A stretch of 64,000 nucleotides of DNA from Ruegeria sp. THAF33 (GCF_009363615.1 NZ_CP045387.1:14250-78249), one strand, 5' to 3'. Shown: positions 7,889 to 17,714, counted from the stretch's first letter. Program-made: numbers and translations. The notes: generated by a model not told the origin, from the letters alone.

Positions 7889-9821
7889 TCCGCTCGCCCT
7901 CTATGCCTCGGTCATGGGCCGGCTCTGGGAGGATGAGCGTATCCGGGGTCAGGCCGCGGCGCGGATCGACGCGCGGCTGGCGGGGCGTCGGCAGGGGCGA
8001 AGTTTCTCGCGCGTCGGATCCATGTCGGCGCGCAACGCGCTGAAAGTGGCTTCAGGGCAGAGCCGGGCTGCGGTGTTCAAACGGATCCGGGCAGGAGGCT
8101 GCAAGACGAGGTGTAGCCTCGGGGCGCAGATTTCCTACATCAACGACAAGGCGGTATACACCTATTCGACGATGACCAACGCGCTGACCGATGCGGCGGT
8201 GCTTTCTGAGGAGCAGAAAGAAGACATCATCGAGGATTGGGCCGGGACCTGGCGCGGCTCGACCAAGCTCGGGTTCACCTCGCACATGCTGCTCTCGTTC
8301 CCGACCGACGTGACGGTCGATCAGGTGTGCGACATCGCCATGGACTGGACGGAGCATTTCTTCGAGAGCGGGGAATATGGCGATCAGTGGGACTATGTCC
8401 TCGCGGTCCATGACGACCGGGCGCACAAGCATGCCCATATCATCCTGAACAATCGCGGCGTCGAAAACGGCACCTGGTTCTCTTGCTGGGCCGAGGGCGT
8501 GATGTCGCCGCAGCTGATGCGCGAGAAGCAGGCCGAGATCGCTGAAGGCTACGGCGTGACGCTCGACGCCACCACCCGGCTCGAGCGCGGCATTTTCGAG
8601 AAGCCCGCCGGGATTGAGGAGATCTACCGCGCCAAGGAAGAGGCCCGCCTTCCGCGCGAGATCGTCATGACGGCCCAGGAATCCGCCATGGCGCAGGCGC
8701 AGGTGGTGGGCTTCGCCAAGGACTACAAGTACCTCGCCGACCTGCTGGACCGGATGGACCAGCGTCACATGGCGCGCGCCGTGCGCGGCATGGCAGACGG
8801 TCTCGGCTCCGGCACGCCCTGGAACTTCACCGAAGGAGAGATAGACATGAAGGACATCAAGACCGTCGGTGATGCGATCGACTATTCCGAGCGCACGATC
8901 GAGGCGCTGAGGCTCAAGGCCGAGGAATTGGACCCGGCCGAGCGCGCCGCCTTCGAGGCCAAGGCCGCGCCGATCATCGCGGACCTCTCGCAGATGGTGC
9001 CTGACCCGGAGCTGCGCGCACGGTTTGGAAAGCAGCTCGAAGAACCCTATCCGCCGGGGGCGGGCAGCGAAGTGCTGATTGCGGCGCTGCAATCCGGCAA
9101 TGACGAGGGGCTGCGCTACGTGCTCGAGCGCGCCGAGGAGGTGGGCATGGACAGCGAGGAGCTGGTAGCCCGGATCACTGCCGGCGGCACGCGCAACTAC
9201 GGCATGGCGCAAGACTGGGTCGAGCGCGACATGAACGCGGTGCTGGCCAAGGACGGTCTCAGCGTGGAGACCGCGAGTGACGACCAGCTCGATGCCGCGC
9301 TCGAAAAGGTCGACGGCGTGATGGACGCACTGATGGAGCGGGCGAAGGAACTGGGCGTCGAGATCGGCCGAACCCTCGCGGACGAAGAGGAGGCGACACT
9401 GCCCCTCATCGACGAAGACGACCGGACGCCCAATCCCTACCTGCAGGACCTGGCCGACATGCTTCGGGACGGCAAGCTCACCGAGGAACAGGAAGAGGTG
9501 GTTGAGCGGACCCTGCAATCCGAGCTCTTCAAGGAGTTGGGTGAGGAGGGTTTGGCTGCACTTCGCCGCGGCAACTACGAGGTGCTGGACGCGGCCCTTC
9601 CGAGCAAGCTCGACCAGATCACCGTCACGCAGGAATTCCTCGAGATGACGTTTGAGGAGACCGGCGACCAAGTCTTCACCGACCGCGCCGCCGGGTTGCA
9701 GCAGGACAAGGCGACGGAGGTGGCGCGGATGCGCGGCCAGCAAGAGGCGCAGGAAATGGGGCGTGAACTTGCCCGAAACAAAACACTAGATCGTGGTCTC
9801 GATGACGAGATGGAATTCTAA
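7881..9821 (+). CDS. Relaxase/mobilisation nuclease (MobA/VirD2-like)
   Basis: A 646-residue protein with the relaxase metal-binding histidine cluster HDDRAHKHAHIILNNRG at about residues 174-190. An upstream SYINDKAVYTYSTM region may supply the catalytic tyrosine. Relaxases nick oriT, stay covalently bound to the 5' end, and are exported by the T4SS with the strand. The long, acidic, helical C-terminal half (about 260-646) is probably the secretion and accessory region and shows no helicase or primase motif. The gene overlaps the upstream HTH gene and precedes the coupling-protein gene by 16 bases, giving the standard mob cassette. Family assignment is firm; the exact MOB class is not. Confidence 0.85.
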   Translation: MADPLALYASVMGRLWEDERIRGQAAARIDARLAGRRQGRSFSRVGSMSARNALKVASGQSRAAVFKRIRAGGCKTRCSLGAQISYINDKAVYTYSTMTNALTDAAVLSEEQKEDIIEDWAGTWRGSTKLGFTSHMLLSFPTDVTVDQVCDIAMDWTEHFFESGEYGDQWDYVLAVHDDRAHKHAHIILNNRGVENGTWFSCWAEGVMSPQLMREKQAEIAEGYGVTLDATTRLERGIFEKPAGIEEIYRAKEEARLPREIVMTAQESAMAQAQVVGFAKDYKYLADLLDRMDQRHMARAVRGMADGLGSGTPWNFTEGEIDMKDIKTVGDAIDYSERTIEALRLKAEELDPAERAAFEAKAAPIIADLSQMVPDPELRARFGKQLEEPYPPGAGSEVLIAALQSGNDEGLRYVLERAEEVGMDSEELVARITAGGTRNYGMAQDWVERDMNAVLAKDGLSVETASDDQLDAALEKVDGVMDALMERAKELGVEIGRTLADEEEATLPLIDEDDRTPNPYLQDLADMLRDGKLTEEQEEVVERTLQSELFKELGEEGLAALRRGNYEVLDAALPSKLDQITVTQEFLEMTFEETGDQVFTDRAAGLQQDKATEVARMRGQQEAQEMGRELARNKTLDRGLDDEMEF

Positions 9822-9837
9822 GGGGGAGATGACAACC

Positions 9838-11745
9838 ATGACCAAGACACTCCCCCTTTGGGCCGCGCTCCTCTTCGGGGTGATCTGCGGCGCCGTCATC
9901 GGCACCATCGTCGCCGCCTTCTACCTGACCCTGGCCCTGAAAACCGGGTTTGGTAGTTTTGACATGCTGGCGCTCTGGAAAGCCAGCGCGGGCACCCGAG
10001 CGGCGCATCCCGAAGCGTTCAAGGTGGGGTTTGGCGCCGTAGGCTTCGGGGCGATTGGCCTCGGCGCCCTGGCGCTTGCCTGGACCTGGAAGAAGGAGCG
10101 GGACGACTATGGCTCGGCCCACTGGCAGACCAAGGCGGAGCTGAAGAAGAACGACATGCTTCAAGCGCCTGGCAAGGGCTTTGTCTGTGGCAAGCTCGGA
10201 GCCCCGACGTCCAAAGCTGAGTTCATCTCCTCGACCACCATCCCGCATGTGATGATGGTCGCGCCGACCCGGGCCGGTAAGGGGGTTGGCTTCGTGATCC
10301 CGAATCTTCTGAGCTTTGCGGGCTCGGTTGTGGTGCTGGACGTGAAGGGCGAGAACTTCGAGAAGACCGCGCGGCTCCGGGCGCTCAACGGCGACGAGGT
10401 CTATCGGTTCAGCCCGTTTGATTGGGCCAATGCCACGCATCGGTACAACCCGCTTGCGCGGATTGCCAAGGCCCCGACATTCGCGCAGCGCTTCACCGAG
10501 GTCTCGATCCTGGCAGACCTCTTCCTCGACAAGGACAACAAGACGCTCGACACCTTTTCCGAGGCCGGCAAGTCGATCTTCGTTGCGGCCTGTCTGCTGG
10601 CGATCCAACGCGGCACGCCGAACCTCGGCGAGGTGAACAAGATCGTCGCCGGGGGCGAATACAAGAACGCCCAGTACAAGACCTATGCCGACGAGGCCGA
10701 GGAAGACATCCTGCGCGAGCTCTGGACCAATGCGGCCTCAGCCTCGTCGCGGCTGCTGACCTCGAACATTCAGGCGCTGATGACGGCCGGTCTCAAGCAA
10801 TGGGACAACCCGGCGGTGCGCTCGGCCACCGAGGCGAGCGACTTCGATTTCTCGACCTTCCGGAAGACCCCTCAGTCGCTTTACATCGCGGTGTCCGAGG
10901 ATCACATCGCGACGCTGGCGCCGCTCTTGCGCCTGATGTTCGCCGATCTCATCGCCTCGATCCGGCTGAACGAGCCCGGCCCGGACGAGCCCTGGCCGGT
11001 CATGATGATGATCGACGAATTCCAGCAGATGGGGGCGATGCCCTATCTCGAGCGGGCGATCCATTCGCTGGCAAGCTATGGCGGCCGCGTCGCGATGATC
11101 GCGCAGTCGCTGGCTTCGCTTGATCGGATTTACGGGCCCGAGGGCCGTGAAAGTCTCGAGAACGGGGCAGGGCTGAAGCTCTACATCACCCCGCGGGACC
11201 AGCGCACGGTGAAAGAGGTCTCCGCCGCGGTCGGCAGCACCACCCGCGAGGCGGTGACCCGGATGTACGGTCGCAACAAGGGCTTCCTTGGCGCGACCTC
11301 GACCTCGGCGCGTCTGGAAGAGCGGCCGCTACTTTCCGAGACGGAAGCGCGCCTCATGGATCCCGACGAGGTCATAATCCTCGCTTCGCCCCAGCACCCT
11401 ATCAAGGCTAGCCGGATCAAGTATTACGACGATCCGTTCTTCAAGGACATGCTGGCCCGCCAGGACGGCAAGCCGTTCCCCTATCCGCCGAGTGTGCAGG
11501 GCGTGGGGCCCTGGGGCGGTGACTTTGAGGTCGGCGCAGACGACCAGGCGAAACTAGCCGAACGTGCGCCTGTCCGGGATCGATCGCAGCGGCGCGAAGC
11601 GCGCGCGATGAGCGTGATGCCGATTGAGGCCGGACGCGGGCAGCCCGAGCCCGAGACGCTCGAAAGGGAAGCCGCCGTGCCGAAGGATTGGAAGGCGGCG
11701 CTCGACCGGCAGGAGGACTTCATCGAGGAATTGTTGGGAGGGTGA
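9838..11745 (+). CDS. virD4: Type IV coupling protein VirD4/TraG
   Basis: A 635-residue inner-membrane ATPase that links the relaxosome to the T4SS channel. It has an N-terminal transmembrane hairpin (about residues 7-32 and 60-82), Walker A APTRAGKGVGF, VLDVKGEN just after it, Walker B MMIDEFQQMG, and the conserved arginine/glutamine region QSLASLDRIYG. The C-terminal tail is charged and ends EEFIEELLGG-like. The ATG at 9838 is preferred over 9829 because GGGGGAG lies about nine bases before it and would overlap the earlier codon. It completes the operon of HTH protein, relaxase and coupling protein. Length is normal for VirD4. Confidence 0.93.
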   Translation: MTKTLPLWAALLFGVICGAVIGTIVAAFYLTLALKTGFGSFDMLALWKASAGTRAAHPEAFKVGFGAVGFGAIGLGALALAWTWKKERDDYGSAHWQTKAELKKNDMLQAPGKGFVCGKLGAPTSKAEFISSTTIPHVMMVAPTRAGKGVGFVIPNLLSFAGSVVVLDVKGENFEKTARLRALNGDEVYRFSPFDWANATHRYNPLARIAKAPTFAQRFTEVSILADLFLDKDNKTLDTFSEAGKSIFVAACLLAIQRGTPNLGEVNKIVAGGEYKNAQYKTYADEAEEDILRELWTNAASASSRLLTSNIQALMTAGLKQWDNPAVRSATEASDFDFSTFRKTPQSLYIAVSEDHIATLAPLLRLMFADLIASIRLNEPGPDEPWPVMMMIDEFQQMGAMPYLERAIHSLASYGGRVAMIAQSLASLDRIYGPEGRESLENGAGLKLYITPRDQRTVKEVSAAVGSTTREAVTRMYGRNKGFLGATSTSARLEERPLLSETEARLMDPDEVIILASPQHPIKASRIKYYDDPFFKDMLARQDGKPFPYPPSVQGVGPWGGDFEVGADDQAKLAERAPVRDRSQRREARAMSVMPIEAGRGQPEPETLEREAAVPKDWKAALDRQEDFIEELLGG

Positions 11746-11763
11746 GCGCCGTCGACTAGTCCC

Positions 11764-13185
11764 CTATTCGTCGTAGTAGAATTTCAAGTCGCGTCGCTCT
11801 TTCAATTGGGCAGGTCGGTAGGGTTTGACCTCGCCACACTGGGCGACGGCCTTGGCTCGCATGCGCTCTTCGACTGAAGGATGGAGCGGGAAGTCGTCGC
11901 CAACTGCGCGAATTCCCTTCTTCCAGCGGATGCGGAGGGGGCCAAATGCTACCATCGCGTCTTCGCGGTGCTGCAAACCCAGAGGGTCAGGGGCGCGGTT
12001 CAAGACGTTCTCGTTGATCTGGATCGACGGCACGCAGTCTTTCAATTCGTCGACCATCCAATCGAGGGCGATATCGCTCAGGCGGGACTCTGCCTCAGGA
12101 TAGCTTCCACCGATGTCGCTATGACAGCCCGGGAACCAGACCTGCTTCAACCACTTCGGCTCTCGATCTTTGGTCTCAATCGCGGCCGCCTTCGATGCCC
12201 ATCCAACCCTTGGAAAGTCAGCACGGTCTTCGTCGATCGCCATGGCGTGACGGGCGTGTTGGACATCGGGATCCAGCCACTTGTCGTAGTTGCGCTTGTT
12301 CCAAGCCGCGAAATGACCCGTCTTGAGAATCTGCGGCCAATCGGTTGGGCGCCAGAGCTTCAGTTTGCGCTCGGGATCGTCCGAGAAATACTTGAAGTTG
12401 TCGAGCAACAGGGAACCTAGCTGCCAAAGAAGCGCGACTAGAAGTACGCCAAGCGGAACAACCAAAAGCCAAGACCATCCGAGTGCAACGCCTGCGGCCA
12501 AAGCCGCCCCGACCCCGAACGTGACGCCCCAGACCAAGGTGCGGACAACTGCCGTTCGCAGTGATGCCACCGTGTCGAAGACCCCGATGAATGTTGGCTG
12601 AACGTTTCCCTGATTTTCTTCGCCTACGAGCGGAAAGCTCGAATACTTCTTGCGAAATCGCTTGCCGAGTTCTTCACGGTTCTTGAAGTAAGGATCTTGT
12701 CCGCGCGGTTTTCCAGCACCGTGATTATACACGAATTTTACAGCGTCCTTGGCGATCTTGCGCAATCCGGGGCCGTAACGCGGGACCGGCGAACCATCTG
12801 GCATCTGCGTCGGGACACCGCAGAGGTTCATAACGTTTGCAAGTGCTCTTACTGTGTAGGCCCCGCGCGAGAACCCAAACAGCAACACACGGTCGCCGGG
12901 CTCGTAATGGGCGATGATCTGCTCGTAGCAATCGATTATGTTGTGGTCGATGCCAGTTCCGACGGCGCTTTCCAGGATGGGCTTGATCCGACCGAAAAAC
13001 CCACCGCGTTCTCCTGTTCCCAAGCCCGGGTCGTAAAAAGCCACTTGGTCCTTAGGGCTAATTGGTGAATCTGGGCCGGGACGCATGGCTCGATACATCT
13101 TGTAAACATTCGACAGCCGTTGGTCTGGCCTGGCGCCACCCATCTGGCCGGTTCCGTCCGAGAATATGCAGATGTTCTTTACCAT
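11764..13185 (-). CDS. DUF2235 family alpha/beta hydrolase with transmembrane segments
   Basis: A 473-residue protein whose N-terminal part is a DUF2235 hydrolase: CIFSDGTGQ near residue 8, YDPGLGTG, and the nucleophile elbow GFSRGAYT with Ser106. Two hydrophobic stretches (about 216-236 and 238-260) split the hydrolase region and could anchor it in the inner membrane. A late CHSDIGGSY motif probably supplies the acid and histidine. DUF2235 proteins include Tle1-type phospholipase effectors and uncharacterised membrane-associated hydrolases. There is no T6SS here; the neighbours are mobilisation and defence genes, so a membrane-attacking defence effector is possible but unproven. It is alone on its strand between the coupling-protein gene and a divergent WGR gene. 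Confidence 0.8.
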   Translation of the reverse strand: MVKNICIFSDGTGQMGGARPDQRLSNVYKMYRAMRPGPDSPISPKDQVAFYDPGLGTGERGGFFGRIKPILESAVGTGIDHNIIDCYEQIIAHYEPGDRVLLFGFSRGAYTVRALANVMNLCGVPTQMPDGSPVPRYGPGLRKIAKDAVKFVYNHGAGKPRGQDPYFKNREELGKRFRKKYSSFPLVGEENQGNVQPTFIGVFDTVASLRTAVVRTLVWGVTFGVGAALAAGVALGWSWLLVVPLGVLLVALLWQLGSLLLDNFKYFSDDPERKLKLWRPTDWPQILKTGHFAAWNKRNYDKWLDPDVQHARHAMAIDEDRADFPRVGWASKAAAIETKDREPKWLKQVWFPGCHSDIGGSYPEAESRLSDIALDWMVDELKDCVPSIQINENVLNRAPDPLGLQHREDAMVAFGPLRIRWKKGIRAVGDDFPLHPSVEERMRAKAVAQCGEVKPYRPAQLKERRDLKFYYDE

Positions 13186-13359
13186 TTGTCGCCCTATTCA
13201 AGAACACGAAGTACAGTCAAAATCCTAAACCTGCAGCAGTTCTGCCAAGCTAGGAGAGAGTGCAGCGGAAATGTTTCGCCCGAGTCGGGAAAAATTAGAA
13301 CATAGTGGAAACACATATGTCTACCTGATATTGTGACACATGAGAAGGGATTGCCCAAT

Positions 13360-13635
13360 ATGTTGGATACGATGCAGCAAATGGAAGTGTTCCCGACGAC
13401 AGTCGATCTCAAGCGGGTCGACCTGTCTATCAACATGCGGCGCTTCTATAGAATGAGTGTTCAACCAGACCTGTTTGGCGGCGCATGCCTCGTGCGGGAA
13501 TGGGGCCGTATCGGGTTTCGAGGGCAGATGATGATCGAATTTCATGATGACGAGGGCAAGGCTGTCACGGCGCTCATGAAGCTCCATGCTAGCAAAAAGC
13601 AGCGAGGGTATAGGGCAGCCGTGGCGCAGAACTAA
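13360..13635 (+). CDS. Small WGR-domain protein
   Basis: A protein of about 91 residues ending RGYRAAVAQN, with VDLKRVDLSINMRRFYRMSV, then REWGRIGFRGQ, the WGR signature, and a final helix typical of the domain. WGR domains bind nucleic acid ends or DNA-associated proteins. Stand-alone versions are common on alphaproteobacterial plasmids and have no settled function. The ATG at 13360 has AAGGGA upstream; an in-frame GTG at 13333 would add nine residues. It is divergent from the DUF2235 gene and not obviously cotranscribed with anything. Confidence 0.75.
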   Translation: MLDTMQQMEVFPTTVDLKRVDLSINMRRFYRMSVQPDLFGGACLVREWGRIGFRGQMMIEFHDDEGKAVTALMKLHASKKQRGYRAAVAQN

Positions 13636-13866
13636 GATTGAATTTTAGAGAAGAAGATTTCGCATAGCATGTATTTCGCGTTTGTTTTCGGCAACCGGAT
13701 CCTCCACCTTTCGGCGGTCCAGAATCCGTAGGCAGCTTAAGACCAACCGGGCACCAGTCATGGCTGGATCAGAGCCCAGTGGCAGGTCACCGCACACCAG
13801 GAAGAGCATAAACTCGAATACGAGCCAATTAATGAGCGATAGCCGATGGCAGCTCTGTGTTGATGA

Positions 13867-14154
13867 TCAGTAACACGCTCGAAAGGAGAATTTTTCTGTC
13901 GTTCCATCGACGCGGTTGACCCAGAAGCAGCGCGTTCCGTAATCCGCCGTTCTTACACTGAAGCTTTCAATTCCCGGGCCGATCTTTTCGGCGGCTTCGG
14001 GATGCATATGCATGAGATGCGTTAGTATTTCGGCGTCTTCATTGGTTACCTTGTCACCCAGTTCATATTTGTACAGCATATCCCTAAAAAAGTCGTTTGC
14101 GTCTCCTTTCCTCGCGAATGAGAGCGATCCGATCTCTACTGGCTTTGCGGGCAT
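13867..14154 (-). CDS. DUF3223 (DCL-type) small protein, third gene of the Hachiman operon
   Basis: A 95-residue protein matching DUF3223/DCL: FFRDMLYKYELGDKVTNEDAEILTHL, HPEAAEKIGPGI, then TRCFWVNRVDGTTEKFSFRAC. DCL proteins in plants act in plastid rRNA processing; bacterial ones are uncharacterised and often sit near nucleic-acid enzymes. GAGGAAG precedes the ATG by about six bases. It begins 18 bases after the stop of hamB on the same strand, so it is probably in the hamA-hamB transcript. Whether it takes part in defence, or is a passenger, cannot be judged from sequence. Confidence 0.75.
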   Translation of the reverse strand: MPAKPVEIGSLSFARKGDANDFFRDMLYKYELGDKVTNEDAEILTHLMHMHPEAAEKIGPGIESFSVRTADYGTRCFWVNRVDGTTEKFSFRACY

Positions 14155-14172
14155 AATCGCTTCCTCTCTACT

Positions 14173-16794
14173 CTATTCGCTGAATTCGTGGCCCGCTTCC
14201 GGATCATCAAGGCCCGATACCTGCAGCGTTTCCCTGACGATAAGGTTAGGCAGGTCCATCCCGGCGAAATTCGGGCCATGCTGATTAATCCAGGCCAGGC
14301 AACCTTCCTTGTCCAGATCGTCGCGCGCAATCTTCTCATACAAGGCCACCGCAGACATGCGGGAAAGCCCTAGTTCCATTAATGAGAGAAGCGTGATGCT
14401 GGAGACGCCAAACTCAAGCGCTATCCCGATGTCAAAGTCTTCATCAATCAGGTCCTCGCGCTCGGCTTCAGTCAAGAACAGGCGGAGGACATCCATATAG
14501 GCGGAAATATACTTCGGTGCCTTGAATCTTGCTGTCTCTTCCACCATGCTCATCGTTTCGCGAATGAGCACTGGAAGCTTGAACGATCTGTTGTTTCGTT
14601 GCTGATACTCTATACGCTTCCTGATAATTGCAGCCAAAGACAATCCTTTCAGCCACTCGACAACCACGAGCGCGTGCAGGGGAATGAGACTGTCTGGCAG
14701 GAAGACAGGATACAAATTTGCGTTAATCCGTCGCATGACGGTGACGTACCTGTCGTACGCATCGACGCTTTCCGAAGGCGCGAGCAGCAGATTTTCGATA
14801 TTGCCTTCGTACTTTCGAAAAGCTTCCAGCAAACGCTGCAGGCCCACCGCGCTGACGCCTGGATGTCTTACTAGAACATCCTGCGTAATATTGATCAGCG
14901 CCGAAATACCTTCGAGGCTTCTATCGAGTTTCCGGAGCGCATCTGGAGAATGCCGTTTCGCAAATGCGGCATCGGAAAGCGTACCAAGACGAATATATGT
15001 ATTGAGGAGGTAAGCCCCGACCTGTTCGAATTCTTCGCCTTGCGCAAGATCGGCCAAAGAGTCGATGTTTCTGTTCTCAAGATACGCAGCCAGTTCATCG
15101 GTGGAAGATATAACGACGTCAGTTTCTCTCTTGATCGGGTAGCGTGAGCGCTTCGGCACGCCGACGGGCCATGCTTTTTCATCCTTTGGATCGATACAGA
15201 TAATATTGCCTTGGAATTCGTTTCCCCAGCGACCGGCCCGTCCCGCGAGGTTCCAGAAGTCGTGCGGCTCCATCGGGTTCCCACGGCCCTTCCGGGGACC
15301 GCGCACAACGATGGTCCTGCAAGAGAGATTTACTCCTTCAATCAGCGTCGAGGTGCAGGCAAGAAATCTTATCTTGCCGTCGCGGAACAGCCTCTCAACC
15401 TCGGTGCGGATGAGAGAGGGCATGTTTCCATAGTGAAAAGCGACACCACGTTCGACCAGCGGCGCGAGCTGATAATTACGGTGGACCCCTTTGCGGGCCA
15501 GATCAGCCAGGTCCAGCAATTCCTGATCATCTGTCTTCTCCGAGCCTTCCAACTGGCTGATAAGGAGCGCGACGTCCTCCGCTTCAGCCGCGCCGTTGCA
15601 GTAAACCAGTGTGCCGCCGCGACCGCCTGCCGCCGCTGCGATAAACGCCAGCCTTTTTTTCAGGCCCGCAGGCTTGTTTGACAGTTTAAGCGTGCCCAGT
15701 GGTATGGGTGAATCGCCCCAGACAAGGTCCAGCGACCACTCCTTGGGCTTCCGAGGCACTTGCTCGGCTAGGATCACGTTCTGCAGAACGGTTGGCATAT
15801 CGGTATTGACCGACGTTTTCGGCATATCGTTCGGCGCATCCTCAAGCAGTTCTCCGGGATTTTGTGTCGAAGGACTTACAAACACGACCTTCATCATCGG
15901 GTTCTGCCGAGACACCCGCTCGATTGCATCCTGCAGTATTACACCACGCTGATTGTCTCCGATCTTGTGCGCTTCATCAACAATGAGAAGGTCTACACTG
16001 AAGTCCTCCCCGAGAAGATTGACAAGCAGGTGCAAACGCTCCTGCGTGAATACGAAGACGGCTTTCTTGTCTCCCGTCGTAGATGAGAAATAAACTTCCG
16101 TCAGCGGTAGCGACGTGATCTCGATGCCGGTGTCCGACTGACATAGCTCCTTCAGACTGAGTTCAATCTCACTCACCAAAGCCCGGGTTGGGGCAAGGTA
16201 AACGGCGATCTTTGTCTTGCTCGTGCGAACGTGATCGAGCAGCCACTGCAAAACGAGGTAAGTTTTTCCGGACGCGGTTGGCGCGGACGCTGAAAGCCAG
16301 CCGGCGCCGGAAGAGGCGCCCGCCCATAGTTCTTTCTGAAAATCGTTGACGCCTATCCATTTTCCGCTCGATTCAAGGAGTATCGAGTCCTCGAAACGTC
16401 TTCTGTTGGCTTCAAGGCGCATCGACACGCCCAGTCTGCCCTCAAGATCGGGAGCGATCCGGTTTCGCAGTATTGCCAGCTCGACGGACCTGCGATTGGA
16501 CAGCTTTTCGAGGAGGACAGCCCCCGCATCCCGCACTTCCGGCGAAGTTTCGAGTGTGACGGCAGCGGTTGCGATCCGCAGCGCCGCCTCCTGATGCGTT
16601 CGTTCGGTTGATCTGGCCAAAAGGCTTCCGGCCAAAAGAAGCTGCTGCCAGTCAAAGCTCTTCTTTGGGTCAGCGGATTCATGGATTGCGTCCAGATTTG
16701 TTATCTCAGTCGCCACTGTGATCTGAGTCAACCTGATAATATCATCACGAAGCGCCTCACCCGACAGCCAATCAAAGAGTTCGGTATCTTTCAT
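14173..16794 (-). CDS. hamB: HamB, Ski2-like helicase of the Hachiman antiphage system
   Basis: An 873-residue superfamily 2 helicase: Walker A APTASGKT at 171-178, APTRALVSE (Ia), DEAH at 273-276, STLIEGVNL and NLAGRAGRWG (motif VI) in the second RecA domain, then a long helical C-terminal region. In Hachiman, HamB senses or translocates on DNA and restrains the HamA nuclease; on infection HamA is released and degrades DNA, causing abortive infection. The start ATGA overlaps the hamA stop by four bases, the normal coupling for this pair. The helical N-terminal part (1-140) before the helicase core also fits HamB. Confidence 0.92.
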   Translation of the reverse strand: MKDTELFDWLSGEALRDDIIRLTQITVATEITNLDAIHESADPKKSFDWQQLLLAGSLLARSTERTHQEAALRIATAAVTLETSPEVRDAGAVLLEKLSNRRSVELAILRNRIAPDLEGRLGVSMRLEANRRRFEDSILLESSGKWIGVNDFQKELWAGASSGAGWLSASAPTASGKTYLVLQWLLDHVRTSKTKIAVYLAPTRALVSEIELSLKELCQSDTGIEITSLPLTEVYFSSTTGDKKAVFVFTQERLHLLVNLLGEDFSVDLLIVDEAHKIGDNQRGVILQDAIERVSRQNPMMKVVFVSPSTQNPGELLEDAPNDMPKTSVNTDMPTVLQNVILAEQVPRKPKEWSLDLVWGDSPIPLGTLKLSNKPAGLKKRLAFIAAAAGGRGGTLVYCNGAAEAEDVALLISQLEGSEKTDDQELLDLADLARKGVHRNYQLAPLVERGVAFHYGNMPSLIRTEVERLFRDGKIRFLACTSTLIEGVNLSCRTIVVRGPRKGRGNPMEPHDFWNLAGRAGRWGNEFQGNIICIDPKDEKAWPVGVPKRSRYPIKRETDVVISSTDELAAYLENRNIDSLADLAQGEEFEQVGAYLLNTYIRLGTLSDAAFAKRHSPDALRKLDRSLEGISALINITQDVLVRHPGVSAVGLQRLLEAFRKYEGNIENLLLAPSESVDAYDRYVTVMRRINANLYPVFLPDSLIPLHALVVVEWLKGLSLAAIIRKRIEYQQRNNRSFKLPVLIRETMSMVEETARFKAPKYISAYMDVLRLFLTEAEREDLIDEDFDIGIALEFGVSSITLLSLMELGLSRMSAVALYEKIARDDLDKEGCLAWINQHGPNFAGMDLPNLIVRETLQVSGLDDPEAGHEFSE

Positions 16795-17714
16795 TTCTTA
16801 ATACCCAGCGCCTTAAGGAACGATGCGCGAAACCCATCCGCCGAAGGCACTGGCACACAGAAAAACTGAATGTCGAATTTGTCGAGTTTCTCCACCGATA
16901 GTCTGTTCTTTACATTCTTCACCCATTTTTCCATTTCGTCATTCGCCGCCTTCAGGATGTCCTCCCCGATGCCTTTTGCATCATCTTTCGGATAGAAATC
17001 CGCATCGAAGGCGATAAGCGCGATCCCGCAATATTCGACCCTGTTCGATAGCGGTGAGGTTCGGTCGAAATATTTCCGGAATGCGGCCGTAAGTTCCGGA
17101 TCACTGAGATCGGCTTTGTCGCTGAGGAGCACGAGATCCCGCTCGCGATCAGCGCCTTCGTGGTCCGTCTCCACGAGGAAAGGGGCAAGTGATGAAAGGC
17201 AATCTCTTATGGCCGCTGTAGGGTCGCCATACACCTTTGACTCGCCCCAGAAAAGTTTGAGAAGGCCGTTTTCGTTTACGGAAGCATAGACGCCGTCCGC
17301 ACCATGATAGTGCATGTGAGAGTCGGTCTTAAGGTCCATCTTACAGAGCACCTGAGGAACCTTGAGAAAGCGCTCTGCGAGTAGGAAGAGCAGCATCTCG
17401 CCGCCTTCGCCAGTATTGGCAAGGTCCGTAAAAGTGCCGATTGCCTCGTGGTGCAGGGCTGCAACCGCGCTTCCGGACTTGAATCTGGCGTCCCGCGCCC
17501 GCGCATCATCCAACCGCGATTTCGGGACGGCATAATCGATAATTGAGTTGCGCATAAATTCCGCAAGACGCTCCGGCTTGACGCGTCCGTTCCCATCCAC
17601 AGTCAGGCAATGACAGTGGAGACGGGCCACGCAATCTTTCAAGAGCACGTCCCGTTTAACAAGCTGGAGATGAACACCCAACTCTTCTGGATCGCCCGAA
17701 ACTATATTAACCAA
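16791..17714 (-). CDS. hamA: HamA, DUF1837 nuclease effector of the Hachiman system
   Basis: A 307-residue DUF1837 protein. The core reads GEGGEMLLF (102-110), QVLCKMDLKT (121-130), HGADGVY (137-143) and WGESK (156-160). Asp140, Glu158 and Lys160 fit a PD-(D/E)xK nuclease active site. HamA is the DNA-degrading effector held inactive by HamB. The frame can start at TTG 17714, but that codon has no Shine-Dalgarno. A perfect AAGGAGG at 17745-17751 sits six bases before an in-frame CTG at 17738, which may be the true start and would add eight residues. The gene overlaps hamB by four bases. All key residues are present, so the system looks intact. Confidence 0.9.
   Translation of the reverse strand: MVNIVSGDPEELGVHLQLVKRDVLLKDCVARLHCHCLTVDGNGRVKPERLAEFMRNSIIDYAVPKSRLDDARARDARFKSGSAVAALHHEAIGTFTDLANTGEGGEMLLFLLAERFLKVPQVLCKMDLKTDSHMHYHGADGVYASVNENGLLKLFWGESKVYGDPTAAIRDCLSSLAPFLVETDHEGADRERDLVLLSDKADLSDPELTAAFRKYFDRTSPLSNRVEYCGIALIAFDADFYPKDDAKGIGEDILKAANDEMEKWVKNVKNRLSVEKLDKFDIQFFCVPVPSADGFRASFLKALGIKK

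Noticed and set aside
8052..9743. Open frame of 563 codons antisense to the relaxase gene
   Set aside because: No motif; the sense strand encodes a relaxase with a clear histidine cluster.
11764..13185. Type VI secretion phospholipase effector (Tle1)
   Set aside because: The fold family matches, but no vgrG, hcp, immunity gene or other T6SS gene lies nearby, so the specific role is not supported.
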